From positions 1 through 8,170 of the forward strand of contig NIUZ01000084.1 in assembly GCA_002254285.1 (NCBI GenBank): DNA of 8,170 nt. Reading direction: 5' to 3'. Every line of letters begins with the position of its first letter. The first letter of the stretch is position 1. Source of the stretch: Bacteroidetes bacterium 4572_112. GTDB lineage: Bacteria; Bacteroidota; Bacteroidia; Bacteroidales; UBA1556. The translations under genes were made by a program, and so were the position numbers. Shown here piece after piece: positions 6,790 through 8,170 of the stretch. Under the pieces are notes generated by a model. That model was not told the origin of the DNA and did no database searches. It saw only the letters and a list, made by a program, of their open reading frames with translations.

Positions 6790-7326
6790 ATGGATATTAG
6801 ATATTTACATAAGATATTTATAAGTTTAATTCTATCATTGATTATTATTAGCCCTGCTTATTCGCAATCGGATATTACGGCAAAAGAGATAATAAATCAA
6901 CGTATTGAAGAGCTGTCGGCAAAAACTGATATGGAATTCGATTTTTCGGAAATTTACGAACATTTTTTAGAACTTTATGAGCATCCTATAAATATAAACA
7001 CTGCCGATGCGGAGGAGTTACGGACTCTCCTATTCTTAAATGATAATCAAATAGCTATCCTCATTGATGCGCGTAATAAAAATGGTGGATTTCAAACTAT
7101 ATACGAACTAAAGGAACTTGACGGATTTTATATAAATCTGCTAAAAGATATTGAGCCGTTTATTACTTTTGATAAAACAGAGAAAAAAGAAAAGCTACAG
7201 CTTAGCAGAATGCTAAAATATGGCAAGAACCAGGTGATTGTTCGCTATGGTAGAGTGTTGGAAGATCAGAAAGGCTATGCGCCAATAAGTGATCAAGAGC
7301 TTGCCGCTAATCCCAACCGTAGATAA
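6790..7326 (+). CDS. N-terminal part of HhH-domain/beta-barrel envelope protein, stopped early
   Basis: This 178-codon frame encodes a signal peptide (1-25, ending AYS before Q26) and a helical segment (about 30-65). A ComEA-like tandem helix-hairpin-helix domain follows (about 67-124), with PININTADAEELRTL, the second-motif region GGFQTIYELKELDGF, and then IEPFI. In ComEA such domains bind double-stranded DNA non-specifically. Then comes QVIVRYGRVLEDQKGYAPISD, the start of the large C-terminal region of this Bacteroidota family. The frame ends at TAA (7324-7326) just after NPNRR, where relatives, as I recall them, continue. The same frame stays open downstream with matching family sequence, so this is the front part of a longer gene. 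ATG 6790 follows the upstream TAG with no gap. As it stands the product would be a short secreted HhH protein without its barrel. Confidence 0.8.
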   Translation: MDIRYLHKIFISLILSLIIISPAYSQSDITAKEIINQRIEELSAKTDMEFDFSEIYEHFLELYEHPININTADAEELRTLLFLNDNQIAILIDARNKNGGFQTIYELKELDGFYINLLKDIEPFITFDKTEKKEKLQLSRMLKYGKNQVIVRYGRVLEDQKGYAPISDQELAANPNRR

Positions 7327-8170
7327 TGGTCGGGATTGGCATTTGGTAAATCTGCCACTTCCATAAACTTGCAAAGGCAAGCTCGTGGACTTAGAGCAAA
7401 TACCTCAGCCAACGAAATACTGTTTTTCAGAGGTGCTGCAGCCACAGTAAAAATTACCGATGATATAGATATTACAGCTTTTTATTCCAATAAAAACCTC
7501 GATGCTGGTCTTGACATAAGAGATACTGCCGACACCGAAGATTTGGTCTTTTCGTCAATTCAAGAAAGCGGAATGCACCGCACTGTAGACGAAATGGCAA
7601 AAAAAGGAGCTGTAAATGAGCAGGTTATGGGAGCTCATGCACAATACAGCAATAATGGTTTGCGAATAGGCATTACTAGCTTTGCTACAATTTATGATAA
7701 GGAATTACTGAAAGACACTAAGCCTTATCAGTATTACGATTTCCAAGGTAAAGAGAATTTTAATACCGGAATTGATGCCTCCTTTGCCAATAAATATTTT
7801 AGTGTATTTGGCGAGGCTGCCATCAGTAAAAATAAAGGAGCAGCTTTTCTTATTGGTTCACTATTTAATTTACATCCGCGACTAACATTCACGGTATTTT
7901 ATAGAAATTATCAGAAAGAATATCAGAATTTTTATGCCATAGCAATGGCCGAAGGTGGAAGAAATAATAATGAAGAGGGAATATATTTTGGTACAAATAT
8001 ACATTTGGGAAGCAAAAGCGATATTGTACTTTACTACGATTTATTTAAATTCCCTTGGTTAAAATATAGACTGAATGCACCATCTTTTGGAAACGAATTT
8101 TCTGCCCAATATATGCGCAATGTAAACAGAAAACTAAATTTCTATATAAGATATAAGTATGAAGAAAAAA
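7327..8170 (+). pseudogene. C-terminal beta-barrel part of the interrupted HhH gene, cut by window end
   Basis: After the TAA, the same reading frame runs 281 codons without a stop to the window edge. It begins WSGLAFGKSATSINLQ and continues ARGLRANTSANEILFFRGAAATV, HRTVDEMAKKGAVNE, GIDASFANKYFSVFGEAAIS, EEGIYFGTNIHLG and FPWLKYRLNAPSFGNEF. I recognise these as the conserved C-terminal barrel of Bacteroidota HhH-domain proteins. Strands alternate and are rich in Tyr and Phe. It has no start of its own: the first in-frame ATG is at 7573, lacks a signal peptide and falls inside the barrel. The segment that normally joins NPNRRY to WSGLAFG (about 80-90 residues by my recollection) is missing, so the gene seems broken by an internal deletion. 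The 3' end lies outside the window. Confidence 0.75.

Noticed and set aside
7324..7326. TAA as a reassigned sense codon or programmed readthrough
   Set aside because: The other three genes end in TAG and reach full or plausible length with no in-frame TAA in about 1,845 codons. A family segment also seems missing at this exact spot, so a deletion scar explains the stop better.

Overview
The window looks like the chromosome of an AT-rich Bacteroidota bacterium. Three things point there. Two secreted proteins have signal peptides whose predicted cleavage leaves Gln at +1, as is common in that phylum. The genes lack clear Shine-Dalgarno sequences, and TAnnTTTG-like -7 boxes lie upstream of two of them. 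The protein families (Bacteroidota-type Lon, class A PBP, PorV/FadL-like barrel, HhH-plus-barrel protein) also fit. This is inferred from family knowledge; no rRNA or other taxonomic marker is present.

Layout. Positions 1-201 hold no gene but are dense in palindromes and short inverted and direct repeats. They look like remnants of dispersed repeat elements. A strong hairpin terminator (205-240) follows. On the minus strand come lon (2723 to 267) and, upstream of it, a bifunctional class A penicillin-binding protein (5321 to 3057). The 333-bp gap between them carries two unrelated short-period repeat arrays: about seven degenerate 10-bp units and three perfect 13-bp units. A 646-bp divergent intergenic region (5322-5967) has no convincing gene. 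It holds a possible dispersed repeat fragment, hairpins and weak promoter candidates.

On the plus strand, a small predicted outer-membrane beta-barrel protein (5968-6789) is followed with no gap by a gene for a secreted protein (from 6790). That protein has a ComEA-like helix-hairpin-helix domain and then a large C-terminal beta-barrel. Its reading frame is interrupted at 7324-7326 by TAA and then continues open in the same frame to the end of the window. The protein on both sides matches the family, but the stretch that normally joins the two parts seems to be missing. The best reading is an in-frame internal deletion that created a stop at its junction.

Lon handles cytoplasmic protein quality control and the PBP builds peptidoglycan; nothing ties them functionally beyond sharing a strand. 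The two plus-strand genes look like a translationally coupled envelope operon. The HhH domain hints at DNA handling at the outer membrane, but that is speculation. The most interesting points are the broken HhH/barrel gene and the repeat-rich intergenic regions. No clear new defence, mobile or biosynthetic system is visible.
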